14,659 bases of DNA, from the NCBI GenBank assembly GCA_024653225.1, contig JANLGA010000016.1:12257-26915 (forward strand), in the 5' to 3' direction. Of this stretch, positions 1 through 7,977 are shown piece after piece. Each line of letters starts with the position of its first letter. Position 1 is the first letter of the stretch. The position numbers and the translations under genes were made by a program. The stretch is from Bacillota bacterium (GTDB lineage: Bacteria; Bacillota; Sulfobacillia; JABLXB01). The notes below the pieces were generated by a model. It was not told where the DNA came from, searched no databases, and saw only the letters and a program-made list of their open reading frames with translations.

Positions 1-32
1 CCCCCACTGTCGGCGCCCGTGGGTCGCACCGT

Positions 33-1250
33 CTACCGCACTACGTCCCTGACGATGGCCCTGAACTCATCCTCGTTGAGCAAACCCTTCTTCTCGAACG
101 ACTTTTCCTTGACCCTCAGGAGAATCTCCTCGACCTCGCGGTCCCCGGCGCTCAATCCCATCTTCTTCAACCATATCCCTATGGAATCCAGTCCGCTGTT
201 CTTCCCGAGAACGACCTCGGGCGCATCCTGGCCGACCAGGTCCCACCTGAACGGGAGCAGTTCCAAGGGGTGTTCGTCAATAACGTTGGCGTACCAGCTC
301 GCGATGATGCCGGACTCGATCTTGAGCGTCATGTCTCCGACGATTCCCCTGTTCGGCCTGACATTGACACCGGCGAGCTCTTGGACGAGCCTTGAGACCT
401 CGGGCATCTTCTCGTATTTGAGCCCCGTGTCTATCCCGTACATGGTCAGGAGTGCAAGGGCGACGTCCTCGTACGGCGCGTTTCCGGCGCGTTCCCCCAG
501 GGCACTGACCGAAGTGTGCGCCACCTCGCCTCCGGCGGCGAGCGCCATCAGGGTGTTGGCGGCGCCGAGGCCGAAATCGTCGTGAAAGTGGATCTCTATC
601 GGCTTGTCAACCCTCGCCTTGACGTTCTTGATGAGGTAGGGGATTGCGTGCGGCGCGAGTCCTCCGAACGTGTCCACCACGACCAGCGCATCCATGTGAC
701 CTTCCGCGGCCACCGTTGTCACCAAGTCGAGGAACCAGCTCATCTCCGCCCTGCTCGCATCTATGGGGAAAAACACCGTGTAGAGGCCGTTTTCCTCCGC
801 GAACTTGGTGGCCTCGATTGATAGGTCTATCGCCTTCCGCAGCGGCCACCTGTAGGCGTGTTCGATGATGTGCTCGCTGGACGGGATCTCCACCACGACG
901 CCCCTGACGCCGGTGTCGACCGCGCGCTTGACGTCTTCCTTCATGCACCTCGAGAAGGCGAATACCTCCGGCCCGAGGTTCCGCTTGACGATCTCGGTTA
1001 TCGCCTCGGCATCGTGCCTGGAGACCGCGGGCATTCCCGCTTCGATCCTATGTATCCCGAGTTCGGCGAGCTTCTCCGCGATCCTTATCTTCTCGTCCTT
1101 GCGGAACACCACGGCGGCCTGCTGTTCCCCATCGCGGAGGGTGACGTCGTGGAATTTGATCTTCTCGGGAAAGCTCAGCATCCGCCTTGCTTCGGCGGAG
1201 TAGTTCCAGGGACTCACAAACCACCTGTCCGTCTTCCAGGGCGTGTTCAC
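33..1250 (-). CDS. Pyruvate carboxyltransferase (isopropylmalate/homocitrate synthase family, DRE-TIM fold)
   Basis: Predicted to condense an acyl-CoA (acetyl-CoA in most relatives) with a 2-oxo acid in the cytoplasm. The 405-residue protein carries the family entry motif TLRDGEQ at residues 37-43 (R39, D40 and E42 as catalytic and metal-side residues), the metal-binding HFHDDFGLG at 221-229, GERAGN at 252-257 and LGKNSG at 348-353. The RDGEQ form points to the synthase branch rather than HMG-CoA lyase. Length is too short for the C-terminal regulatory domain of classical LeuA, so homocitrate, citramalate or an unassigned synthase is as likely as isopropylmalate synthase. I chose the GTG start at 1250 because AGGAGGT lies 7 bases upstream; an in-frame GTG at 1298 has no comparable site. 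The gene follows a terminator-like hairpin, so it may have its own promoter and need not belong to the operon upstream. Family is sure; exact substrate is not. Confidence 0.88.
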   Translation of the reverse strand: MNTPWKTDRWFVSPWNYSAEARRMLSFPEKIKFHDVTLRDGEQQAAVVFRKDEKIRIAEKLAELGIHRIEAGMPAVSRHDAEAITEIVKRNLGPEVFAFSRCMKEDVKRAVDTGVRGVVVEIPSSEHIIEHAYRWPLRKAIDLSIEATKFAEENGLYTVFFPIDASRAEMSWFLDLVTTVAAEGHMDALVVVDTFGGLAPHAIPYLIKNVKARVDKPIEIHFHDDFGLGAANTLMALAAGGEVAHTSVSALGERAGNAPYEDVALALLTMYGIDTGLKYEKMPEVSRLVQELAGVNVRPNRGIVGDMTLKIESGIIASWYANVIDEHPLELLPFRWDLVGQDAPEVVLGKNSGLDSIGIWLKKMGLSAGDREVEEILLRVKEKSFEKKGLLNEDEFRAIVRDVVR

Positions 1251-1379
1251 GGCAGCTACCTCCTCACCGTCACTATTTCTCCAAGGCGTCCGCCCCACCT
1301 TTCACCCGTAGGTCCCGGCAACTCACCCAGAGGTCGAGCGCGGCCCACTGGAGACCCCGTTGACCGGGCGGGCCGCCGG
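1251..1379 (-). other. Leader region between the terminator and the carboxyltransferase, no recognised element
   Basis: About 130 GC-rich bases. Relatives of this gene often have leucine T-box leaders, so I looked for one. A stretch near 1288-1304 (minus strand AAGGTGGGGCGG) faintly resembles a T-box core, but no specifier stem or terminator follows. I found no convincing -35/-10 pair either. A promoter for the downstream gene is expected here but not demonstrated. Confidence 0.3.
1258..1264 (-). promoter_or_regulatory. Ribosome binding site that fixes the start of the carboxyltransferase
   Basis: Minus-strand AGGAGGT, 7 bases before the GTG at 1250. It lies inside the longer open frame that begins at 1298, and so argues for the shorter protein. 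Confidence 0.75.
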
Positions 1380-1410
1380 AAAAGGGCGGAGCCACTCTTC
1401 GTGGCTCCGC
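1380..1410 (-). terminator. Rho-independent terminator after the M24 gene
   Basis: On the minus strand GCGGAGCCAC and GTGGCTCCGC form a perfect 10-bp stem with a 5-base loop (1386-1410), followed by CCTTTT. It lies 51 bases past the stop codon of the M24 gene at 1461. The T tract is short, so termination may be partial. It marks the probable end of the ECF operon. Confidence 0.7.
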
Positions 1411-1460
1411 GGGAGATTACCCTGCCGCCCCTCGCGAATCGAGTGCGCCTCGTGACCCGT

Positions 1461-2689
1461 CTACACCTTCACGCGCAACTCGCGGCTCAGCGACCCGCTC
1501 ATGTTCTCCACTCCGGTCTCGCTGACGACCACGTTGTCCTCTATGTTGAAGAACGGCAGCACCATGCCCGGCTTCTCGATGGACATCTCGTAGGAGAACA
1601 TCATCCCGGCCTCGAACCGCACCTTGCCGTCGGGATCCTGGACTTCGGGCTGCACGACCGACAGCACGATGTTCGGGCGCTGGTATGGCTCGAGCCCGAT
1701 CCCGTGGCCGATGAACGGGCTGCCGCCGATGTCCAGCAGAACGTACCCGCGGTCCCTGACGTACTCCGCCGCCGCCTTGACCACGTCGTCAATGCACACG
1801 CCGGGCTTGATCATGCGGTCCATGAGCTCGCTTACGCCGAGGCGGCAGGCGTAGAACCGTTCCTCCTCGGCGGTCGGCCGGCGGCCCAGGAAGATGCCCC
1901 TGTTTATGTCGGAGGTGTATCTCTTGTACTTGGCCCCCAGGTCGAGGTGTACCCACCCCTTCCTGATCGGACGGTCCACGGCGTCGCAACTCATGAGCTT
2001 CATGTCGCCGTCACCCTCCGCCATGACCTGCGCGTGGTTGACCGCCTCGCCATCCGGGCGACTTCGAGCTCGTTCATGCCGACCTCTATTACGTCGTATA
2101 CACGCTCCATCGCGCGGCAGGCCGCCCGGACCGCCACCCTCATGCGCTCTATCTCCACCTCGGACTTCACGGCCATCGTCTTCCAGAGGAGGGGATTCGC
2201 GTTGACCACTTCGGCCCCGAGTTCTTCCTCAAGCCGCTGCTTTAGCACCAGGAACTTGAGGGGGTTGATGCCGGTGCACAGCCCCGGGCCCCATTCGGTG
2301 GCGATGCGGGCCCCTTTGCGCACGCCGCAATCCTTGAGTATGTTGACGATCTCCATTTCATCGTCGTAGTACTCAAGGGACTCGGACGACGAGGTGTGGA
2401 TCCCCACCTCGTCATTGTCGAAGCCTCCGAAGCGCTGGCAGTATATGTCGTCATCCTGGGTGATGATCGCCGTGGACTGCGGGGCCAGGGCGACTGGCGC
2501 GTCCATTCCGACGAACACGAATCTCGACCCGGTGAAGTAGAACACGTTGACGTTCCTCGAAGACACCAGCACATCCACGCCCATCTCCCGCATGACCCGG
2601 CGCGCCCGCTCGATTCGCCTCTTGTGCTCCTCCAGGGGATGCTCCGGGTACAGTGGGTCCGTCGTCCGCCTTACCCTTTTCCTCGCCAT
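1461..2689 (-). pseudogene. M24-family (creatinase/aminopeptidase P fold) protein, interrupted by one frameshift
   Basis: Two overlapping frames together encode one pita-bread metalloprotein. The N-terminal creatinase-type domain reads from the ATG at 2689 (AGGGGG 8 bases upstream) to about 2048. The catalytic domain continues in another frame to the TAG at 1461. Restoring one base near 2048 joins ...VARMA to EAVNHAQVMAEG... and gives 409 residues, a normal M24 length. The rebuilt protein keeps all five metal ligands: D250 (HLDLG), D261 (SDI), H329 (GHGIG), E372 (IEKPG) and E384 (IEDN). Family members cleave Xaa-Pro peptides or, in metal-free creatinase, creatine; the retained ligands favour a metal-dependent hydrolase. 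No slippery heptamer is visible at the junction, so a base lost from the GC-rich GGCGAGGCGG stretch (mutation or sequencing error) is more likely than programmed shifting. It follows another M24 gene by 73 bases, probably as a paralogous pair. Family is sure; functional state is not. Confidence 0.85.
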
Positions 2690-2762
2690 TTCCCATTCCC
2701 CCTGATGAGTTGTGTCGTGAACGTTTCGGGAACCCCGCCGCATCGGGGCCGTCACGCCCGCG

Positions 2763-3875
2763 TCAGTCCCCGTACCACCCCATGTCAACGTCCAGGGCCG
2801 ACCCGGTCAATACCCGGGGGCCCTGCGCGGTCACCAAGACGAGGTCCTCTATGTGGTATCCCGAGCCGTCCTCGGGGTCGAAGAATATCGGCTCGATGTT
2901 TATGACCATACCTTCTTCCACCAGCCCGGTGTTGGTCGGCTCCACCACCGGGCGTTCGTGCAGCTCGACGCCCAGCCCGTGACCGATGTGGGGCATGTGG
3001 AAGGACAGGCCGTGACGAGCGAACTGCCCCTTGCAGAACTCGAACAGGTCGCAGAACCGCGCGCCCACGCGCACCAGGTCAATCACGGAGCGGTGTATCT
3101 CCGCCAATCGGCGGTAACGGTCCTTCTTCCGCGGGTCGGGCCGGCCGAACCCAAAAGTACGCGCCACGTCGGAATAATAGCCGCCGTACAGGCCCCCCAT
3201 GTCTATCTTGATCGCGTCACCCGACCGGAAAGGCGTCTCGCCCGGGATGGGATGCGCGATGCTGCTCCGGGGCCCGGTGCCGAGGACCAGGAATCCCACT
3301 TCGTCGGCACCGGAGTCGATCAGCTGGTGCTTGAGTCGCGCGGCGAGATCCCGCTCCCTGTCGCCGGGTCGCAGGCTCTGCATCCCGGCCTGCATCGCGG
3401 CCAGCGTGGATCGCGCGGCGAATTCGAGCCGCTCCACCTCGTGAGGGAGTTTGCGGGCGCGCAGTCCGAAGAACAGCTCACTGCAATCCACGAACTCGGC
3501 GTCCGGGCAGGCACGTTGCAGCGCGAGGGCGTAGTGCCAAGACAGGTAATGCGTCTCGATCCCGACCCTGCCCCTTGAGACCCCCTTCTCCCGGAGCACC
3601 TCCCCGAGCACCTCGACGGGGTTCTCCGCGAACTCGACATATGTGCGTATGTCCGGGTGGCGACTCGTTTGGCGGGTGAAACTCTCTTCTATGCCGCAGA
3701 CTATAACGGCCGGCTCCCCTGCACCTGGGAAGACGGCCATCGCCAACCGTTCGCGGAGGGATCTCTGGGTAACGAGGTAGGATCCGGTAGTGTAGTAGAA
3801 GTTCTCGGGAGAGACGGCTACCGCGGCATCCAATCCGGCTGCAGTCAAGGCCGCCCTCAAGTGCGCGAAGTCCAT
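2763..3875 (-). CDS. M24-family metallopeptidase (Xaa-Pro aminopeptidase/creatinase-like), intact
   Basis: A cytoplasmic 370-residue protein with an N-terminal creatinase-type domain (about 1-140) and a C-terminal pita-bread domain (about 145-360). All five dinuclear-metal ligands are visible: D225 in IKIDMGG, D236 in YYSDVAR, H299 in IGHGLG, E328 in INIEP and E343 in HIEDL. Relatives include Xaa-Pro dipeptidases and aminopeptidase P. True creatinases share the fold but lack the metal site, so creatine hydrolysis is not the favoured reading. The ATG at 3875 is preceded by GAGGAGGT with about 5 bases of spacing. It sits between a creatininase-family amidohydrolase (70 bases upstream) and a second, broken M24 gene. 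That context suggests it releases or trims an amide or peptide product inside the ECF-linked pathway. Family is firm; substrate is unknown. Confidence 0.9.
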   Translation of the reverse strand: MDFAHLRAALTAAGLDAAVAVSPENFYYTTGSYLVTQRSLRERLAMAVFPGAGEPAVIVCGIEESFTRQTSRHPDIRTYVEFAENPVEVLGEVLREKGVSRGRVGIETHYLSWHYALALQRACPDAEFVDCSELFFGLRARKLPHEVERLEFAARSTLAAMQAGMQSLRPGDRERDLAARLKHQLIDSGADEVGFLVLGTGPRSSIAHPIPGETPFRSGDAIKIDMGGLYGGYYSDVARTFGFGRPDPRKKDRYRRLAEIHRSVIDLVRVGARFCDLFEFCKGQFARHGLSFHMPHIGHGLGVELHERPVVEPTNTGLVEEGMVINIEPIFFDPEDGSGYHIEDLVLVTAQGPRVLTGSALDVDMGWYGD

Positions 3876-3945
3876 GGTGTACCTCCTCTTCGGCAGATGT
3901 AGCCATTGCGTTGCGACGTTCTTCTCGTGTATTCAGCAGTGGAGG

Positions 3946-4722
3946 CTAGTTGCTCCGTTTCCGGAAAGCCAGTGTGAGCGCCTCGACCTCTTCCGCGATC
4001 TTCCGGCACACGCGCTCGAATGTCACCCGCCCGAATTTGGCGTCGCCCTTTGTGCCATCCCCCAGCGCCCCGCTAGGGGCGAGGTCGCGGAGGGAGCCCT
4101 GGGACAGCACTACGGACAGGTCGCCCACTTTCGGGTACACCCCGTCCCGCACCGCCCGGTCCATCTTCACCAGGTGCGGCGCCAGGTGAAGCACCCATGA
4201 CGTCTCGATCCGGTTGGCGTGGAATCCCTCCTCGAGGCCGATGTAGCTCTCGGTGTCCGAGGCGTAGCGAAGGGTGTCGAAGATCGGAATGATGACCGCC
4301 CGGTCGCCCACCTCTTCCTGGATCTGCCGACATCCGAGGCGGACTGTCGGCGCGTTCCCTCCGTGTGCGCAGATTATGACGATCCTGCGGAAACCGTGGC
4401 GCACCAGGCTTCGCACGTAGTCCTGCATGATCATTACCAGTGTTTCATGCCTCAGCGTAACGGTTCCCGGGAAGTCCATGTGGTGCGGGGAGAACCCGGG
4501 GCGGATGGAGGACCATGCCAACGCCTTCCCAAGGGCGCGGGCGACCCCCACGGCCACCTCCGTGCCGAGCAATGCGTCCGTGATGATCGGCAGGTGCGGG
4601 CCGTGCTGCTCCACCGCCCCCACCCCGAAGACGGCCGTGTCCCATCCTTCTCGAAGCCGGTCTCGCACCTCGGGCCACGTCATGTGTTCGACGAGCACTT
4701 CGTGCCGCTCGGACGCGGACAT
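3946..4722 (-). CDS. Creatininase-family amidohydrolase
   Basis: A 258-residue cytoplasmic protein of the creatininase superfamily, which contains creatininase, the formamidopyrimidine hydrolase of archaeal flavin synthesis and the mycofactocin peptidase MftE. Seen directly: EQHGPHLP at residues 38-45 with downstream D49 (first metal-binding cluster), HGGN at 120-123, HANRIETS at 168-175 and a late glycine-rich segment near 217-231. True creatininases, as I recall them, have an NGHYEN-type segment where this protein has HGGN. It therefore belongs to the broader amidohydrolase group and creatinine is not implied. The ATG at 4722 follows CAGGGGGTGAGG and lies only 5 bases beyond the ecfT stop, so translation is probably coupled to the transporter. 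An upstream in-frame extension to 4818 overlaps ecfT and is rejected. Likely job: opening a cyclic or amide bond of the imported compound. Confidence 0.88.
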   Translation of the reverse strand: MSASERHEVLVEHMTWPEVRDRLREGWDTAVFGVGAVEQHGPHLPIITDALLGTEVAVGVARALGKALAWSSIRPGFSPHHMDFPGTVTLRHETLVMIMQDYVRSLVRHGFRRIVIICAHGGNAPTVRLGCRQIQEEVGDRAVIIPIFDTLRYASDTESYIGLEEGFHANRIETSWVLHLAPHLVKMDRAVRDGVYPKVGDLSVVLSQGSLRDLAPSGALGDGTKGDAKFGRVTFERVCRKIAEEVEALTLAFRKRSN

Positions 4723-4727
4723 CACCC

Positions 4728-5576
4728 TCACCCCCTGAATTGCCACTTGATGACGCCGGTCGCCACCAAGAGGCTGAGCACTGCAAGTCCGCCGATGTTC
4801 AGGACGATCAAGGCCCAATCCGGCGCGGTTATCTTTAGCTCGCGCAGATGGGTCCTCGGACGCGACGCGAAATCGAGGCCCCGCGATTGGAAGATGATTG
4901 ACATCTGGTCAACCGTCTTGAGCAGCATCATCATTAGCGGCAAGAGGAGGAAGCCGATCTGCTTGACCCGTTCCCGGAAGCCGCCCCGGTCGAGCTCCAA
5001 CCCCCTCGCCCTCTGGGCGTTGTACGAGATCCTCAGCCCGTTCGTGACCATCGGGATGCAGCGAATTGACGTCGCCGTGATCATGGACAAGGCGTAAGGG
5101 ACTTTCACCTGGGTGAGGGCGTAAGTCATGTCCGACAGGCGGGTGGATTTCAGGACGATGATCACCACCAGGAGCGAGCTCAGGAGGAACGACGTCTTGG
5201 AAATCGCGAAGTGAACGCTGCGGTCGGTGATGCGGAACCACGGCGGGATGTAGAACAGCTCCCTCCCCAGCTCCGTTCCGCGTCCGAAGAAGAGATTCAT
5301 GATGCCGAAGGTGACTACGATGGCGATCACGAAGCCCCTGCGTTTCCTCATTTCCTGGTAGATGGGGATGCCCCCCATCTCGCCGACGATGAACACCGCC
5401 GTGAACAGCATCACCCCGTAATACCACGGGGTCGCCGGGGCGGCCGCGAAAATGCCGAACCCCAAGACGCCCACGAGAAGGGCGAGCTTGCTGAGCGGGT
5501 TCAGCCTGTGCCACCGCCGGTCGGCGTGTTCATATGACACGAGCTCCTCGGCCATTTCGAGCAGTGCGAAGATCAA
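4728..5576 (-). CDS. ecfT: ECF transporter T component (transmembrane coupling protein)
   Basis: Membrane scaffold that couples ATP hydrolysis by the EcfA ATPase to the substrate-binding S component. The 282-residue protein has several hydrophobic stretches (about 30-46, 52-66, 81-97, 128-143, 208-219, 255-273). In the cytoplasmic coupling region it carries the two short signature motifs of the family, ARG at 190-192 (AQRARGLEL) and SRG at 231-233 (QSRGLDF); the second usually reads ARG. The segment at 145-176 (STRLSDMTYAL...) is also typical. The TTG start at 5576 overlaps the ATPase stop by 4 bases (TTGA), a classic coupled junction, with GGGGGGTG upstream. An ATG at 5555 is an alternative but lacks a binding site. 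With S, A and T encoded together, this is a dedicated (group I type) ECF transporter rather than a shared-module one. Confidence 0.93.
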   Translation of the reverse strand: MIFALLEMAEELVSYEHADRRWHRLNPLSKLALLVGVLGFGIFAAAPATPWYYGVMLFTAVFIVGEMGGIPIYQEMRKRRGFVIAIVVTFGIMNLFFGRGTELGRELFYIPPWFRITDRSVHFAISKTSFLLSSLLVVIIVLKSTRLSDMTYALTQVKVPYALSMITATSIRCIPMVTNGLRISYNAQRARGLELDRGGFRERVKQIGFLLLPLMMMLLKTVDQMSIIFQSRGLDFASRPRTHLRELKITAPDWALIVLNIGGLAVLSLLVATGVIKWQFRG

Positions 5577-7330
5577 GCGCCGGCACCCCCCACCATTTCC
5601 AACCTGTCCATGACCCCTTGGTAAGACGTGACGAACTCCGGCCGAGCCGGTGACAGCCCGGCCAACACGCGCACCGCCTCCGGCGCCTCGAGGTGCATTC
5701 GCCGGAGCAGGTCGAAATCTGTGAAAGCCTTATCCGGTGGACCGTCGAACACGAGCCTTCCTCGATCCAGCATGAGTACCCGTTGAGCGTGGCGCGCCGC
5801 CAGCTCCATGTCGTGGGTGATCATCACGATCGTCTTGCCCGACTTGTGGAGGTTGTCAACGATCTCCATCACCGGCCGCAGCGAGCGCTCGTCCTGGCCG
5901 GTGGTCGGCTCATCGAGGATAAGGATGGACGGGTCCATTATGAGTATCGAGGCCACCGCCACCCGCTGCTTTTCCCCGATGCTGAGGTCCTCGGGACTCC
6001 GGTCTTCGAAGCCCACGAGGTCGCACATGGAGAGGATCTCCCGCAGCGCGCTCTCGATCCGGTCGGGCTCCCACCCCAGGTTCCGCGGTCCGAACGTTAT
6101 CTCTTGGCGCACGGTGTTGTTGAAGATCTGGTGGTTGGGGTTCTGGAAGATGAACCCGACCGTCCGGGCGAGCTCCGCCACCGTCAGCTTACTGACTTCG
6201 CGCCCCAGCACCCTCACGCTGCCGCTGGTCGGGCGGTATATCCCTATGATGTGCTGGACCAGGGTGGACTTGCCGGCCCCGTTCTGCCCCAGGATTGCCG
6301 CGTACTCCCCGTTCCGAATGGTGCACGACAGGTCGTCCAGGCCCTTCCAGCCGTTCCGGAACTGGTGCGTGACCCGGTCGAACACCACCGCGGGCACCTC
6401 ATCAGCCCCGTTGCCGGAGGCCGATCCATTCTCTTCGCCCGCCGGACCTGCGGCCGGGGAAGAAACCTGCCTGACCGTCACTTTGCCGGCCAGCGGCTCC
6501 ACCACTTCCTCGGGCCGCACCGGGATTTTGGGGTACTTGACGATGCCGCGCTCTTCGAGGGCCAGCGCCAGGCGGGTTGCCTCCGGAATGCGGACTCCGC
6601 ACTCCTTCAGCAGCTCCGTCCGCCTGAACAGCTCGCGCGGCGACCCGAGGTATCTCAGCCTGCCCTCGTCCAGCAACGCGACGCGATCCACCAGGTCCAC
6701 GACAGGTGCGAGGTCCTTTTCCACGAGAACGACTGTCCGGCCGCCCTCGTCGCAGATGCGACGGACGGTTTCCATCACGGCTCGAGACCCGGCGGGGTCG
6801 AGATTGCCGGTGGGTTCGTCGAGGATCAAGATGTCCACGTCGCGCGCCAGGACGGAGGCGATCGCCACCCACTGCTTCTGGCCACCGCTGAGCTGCATGG
6901 GAGAGCGCGTCTCCAGCCCGGTGAGTCCCACGTGGGCTATCGCCCAATCCACCCGGCGCCTCATCTCCTCGCGAGGAACAGCCATGCTTTCCAGGGACAT
7001 CGCCACCTCGTCCTCCACCGAGGTGGCGAATAGCTGGATCTCGGGGTCCTGGAACACGACCCCCACGCGCCTGGCCAGGACCGACGCCGACGTCTTCGTC
7101 ACGTCCAGGCCCAGGACTTCGACGGAACCCGTCATCTTGCCCTTGAGCAGGTGGGGAATGACGCCGTTCATCGCCAGGACCAGGGAGCTCTTGCCGCAGC
7201 CGCTGCTTCCCACCACCAAGAAGACCTCGCCCTTGTAGATCTCCAGGTTGATGGATTGCACGGCCGGTCGAGCCTGATCCTCGTACTGGAACCCGAAATC
7301 GCGAAAGACCGCTGCTACTTCCCTTGTCAC
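5573..7330 (-). CDS. ECF transporter ATPase, two ABC domains fused in one chain
   Basis: A 585-residue cytosolic ATPase that powers the ECF importer. Domain 1 (about 5-240): Walker A GSSGCGKSS 41-49, Q-loop Q94, signature LSGGQ 147-151, Walker B DILILDEP 166-173 with catalytic E172. The switch position, usually histidine, reads VEKD with K205. A charged Gly/Ala-rich linker (about 285-312) leads to domain 2 (about 314-545): Walker A GQNGAGKST 348-356, Q396, signature LSIGE 449-453, Walker B SILILDEP 468-475 with E474, switch H506 in ITHD. Since sites are composite, one pairs a full domain 2 with LSGGQ and looks canonical. The other pairs the lysine-bearing domain 1 with LSIGE and looks degenerate. 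The GTG at 7330 has AAGGGATC upstream. It overlaps ecfT by 4 bp and is separated from the S-component gene by a strong hairpin. The fused layout resembles YkoD-type ATPases. The substrate is set by the S component. Confidence 0.94.
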   Translation of the reverse strand: MTREVAAVFRDFGFQYEDQARPAVQSINLEIYKGEVFLVVGSSGCGKSSLVLAMNGVIPHLLKGKMTGSVEVLGLDVTKTSASVLARRVGVVFQDPEIQLFATSVEDEVAMSLESMAVPREEMRRRVDWAIAHVGLTGLETRSPMQLSGGQKQWVAIASVLARDVDILILDEPTGNLDPAGSRAVMETVRRICDEGGRTVVLVEKDLAPVVDLVDRVALLDEGRLRYLGSPRELFRRTELLKECGVRIPEATRLALALEERGIVKYPKIPVRPEEVVEPLAGKVTVRQVSSPAAGPAGEENGSASGNGADEVPAVVFDRVTHQFRNGWKGLDDLSCTIRNGEYAAILGQNGAGKSTLVQHIIGIYRPTSGSVRVLGREVSKLTVAELARTVGFIFQNPNHQIFNNTVRQEITFGPRNLGWEPDRIESALREILSMCDLVGFEDRSPEDLSIGEKQRVAVASILIMDPSILILDEPTTGQDERSLRPVMEIVDNLHKSGKTIVMITHDMELAARHAQRVLMLDRGRLVFDGPPDKAFTDFDLLRRMHLEAPEAVRVLAGLSPARPEFVTSYQGVMDRLEMVGGAGA

Positions 7331-7360
7331 GACGATCCCTTCCCCGAACTCTAGTGGAGG

Positions 7361-7408
7361 CGGCGCGAGCGCGGGCCGGATCCGCGAACCCGGCCCGCGC
7401 TCGCGCCG
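7361..7408 (-). repeat. Perfect 19-bp intercistronic hairpin between ecfS and the ECF ATPase gene
   Basis: The arms at 7361-7379 and 7390-7408 are exact inverted complements with a 10-base loop, almost entirely G and C. No T tract follows on the minus strand, so it is not a textbook rho-independent terminator. It sits in the 91-base gap between the S-component stop and the ATPase start. Likely roles are protecting the 3' end of the upstream message, attenuation, or processing, any of which would make more S component than ATPase. Confidence 0.85.
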
Positions 7409-7421
7409 TCTTGCCTCAGGA

Positions 7422-7949
7422 CTAGCTGCCGGCCGACCAGGGATGCCTCAGGAATCCGGCCGCGCGGCTCGCTATCGGAACCTGGGGGATCCGTTTCTTG
7501 AGGGCGGGTACGGCGATGATGCCCTCGGTGATCAACAGGGACACCACCAACTGAACGGCCATGGTGAACATCCCCAGGTAGAAGATGGGGATCGCCAGTC
7601 CCAGGATGTTTACCAGGGAGAAGTACAGCCACGGCAAGGTGATGATATGCGCGATGATTCCGGAGATGATCGGTCGCAACCCGAACTTCTGGCAGAATAT
7701 GCCGGTCAGGGCGCCGAGCAGGAATCCGTAGATTATCGAATAAGGGTGACCCCACAGCACGATGGTGTACAGGGCGCCTATGGCCCCGGCAAGGCCGCCG
7801 AGCAGCCAACCGGTGGTGGACCCGACAAGCACCGCCGGCAAGACATAGAGGTTGATGTGAATATTCGGGCCGACGGGGATCGCGAACAGCGTCAGGATAT
7901 CACCCAGTGCGCCCATTACTGCCACATAGAGCCCGGACTTGACGTTCAT
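7422..7949 (-). CDS. ECF transporter S component (substrate-binding membrane protein)
   Basis: A 175-residue, very hydrophobic protein with about five to six membrane segments (roughly 7-25, 34-52, 54-66, 70-86, 93-112, 116-145), the size and character of ECF S components. Its place two genes ahead of ecfT, directly before the fused ATPase, supports that role. The small-residue pattern in the first helix (AVMGALGD) suits the interface with EcfT. I do not recognise it as a known vitamin-specific type such as ThiT, RibU, BioY or the cobalt/nickel proteins, so the cargo is unassigned. The ATG at 7949 follows AGAGGAGGGAG with about 5 bases of spacing; the longer frame to 7988 overlaps the upstream gene and is rejected. 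The gene begins 28 bases after the NicX-like gene, so enzyme and binding protein are likely translated from one message. Confidence 0.85.
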   Translation of the reverse strand: MNVKSGLYVAVMGALGDILTLFAIPVGPNIHINLYVLPAVLVGSTTGWLLGGLAGAIGALYTIVLWGHPYSIIYGFLLGALTGIFCQKFGLRPIISGIIAHIITLPWLYFSLVNILGLAIPIFYLGMFTMAVQLVVSLLITEGIIAVPALKKRIPQVPIASRAAGFLRHPWSAGS

Positions 7950-7977
7950 TGCTACTCCCTCCTCTGGGTCTGGTGCG

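Noticed and set aside
1288..1304. Possible T-box core upstream of the carboxyltransferase
   Set aside because: The resemblance to the conserved T-box sequence is loose, and neither a specifier stem nor the paired terminator is present.
2048..2050. Programmed ribosomal frameshift in the M24 gene
   Set aside because: No slippery heptamer or obvious downstream stimulatory structure at the junction, and M24 enzymes are not known to need recoding.
858..2369. Long plus-strand open frame of about 500 codons over the carboxyltransferase and M24 genes
   Set aside because: It mirrors two recognised minus-strand genes, has no family motif and is the kind of long antisense frame expected in GC-rich coding DNA.
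2763..3875. Creatine amidinohydrolase (creatinase) as the function of the M24 gene
   Set aside because: All five metal ligands are retained, whereas true creatinase is metal-free; the neighbouring creatininase-family protein also lacks the creatininase-type segment.
5693..7238. Long plus-strand open frames antisense to the ECF ATPase
   Set aside because: They are shadows of a clearly recognised ABC ATPase and carry no recognisable domain.
7351..7365. 15-base sequence CTAGTGGAGGCGGCG, repeated in inverse orientation at 14105-14119
   Set aside because: One 15-base match in a GC-rich 14.7-kb window can arise by chance, and part of it is simply the ribosome binding site region of tctB.
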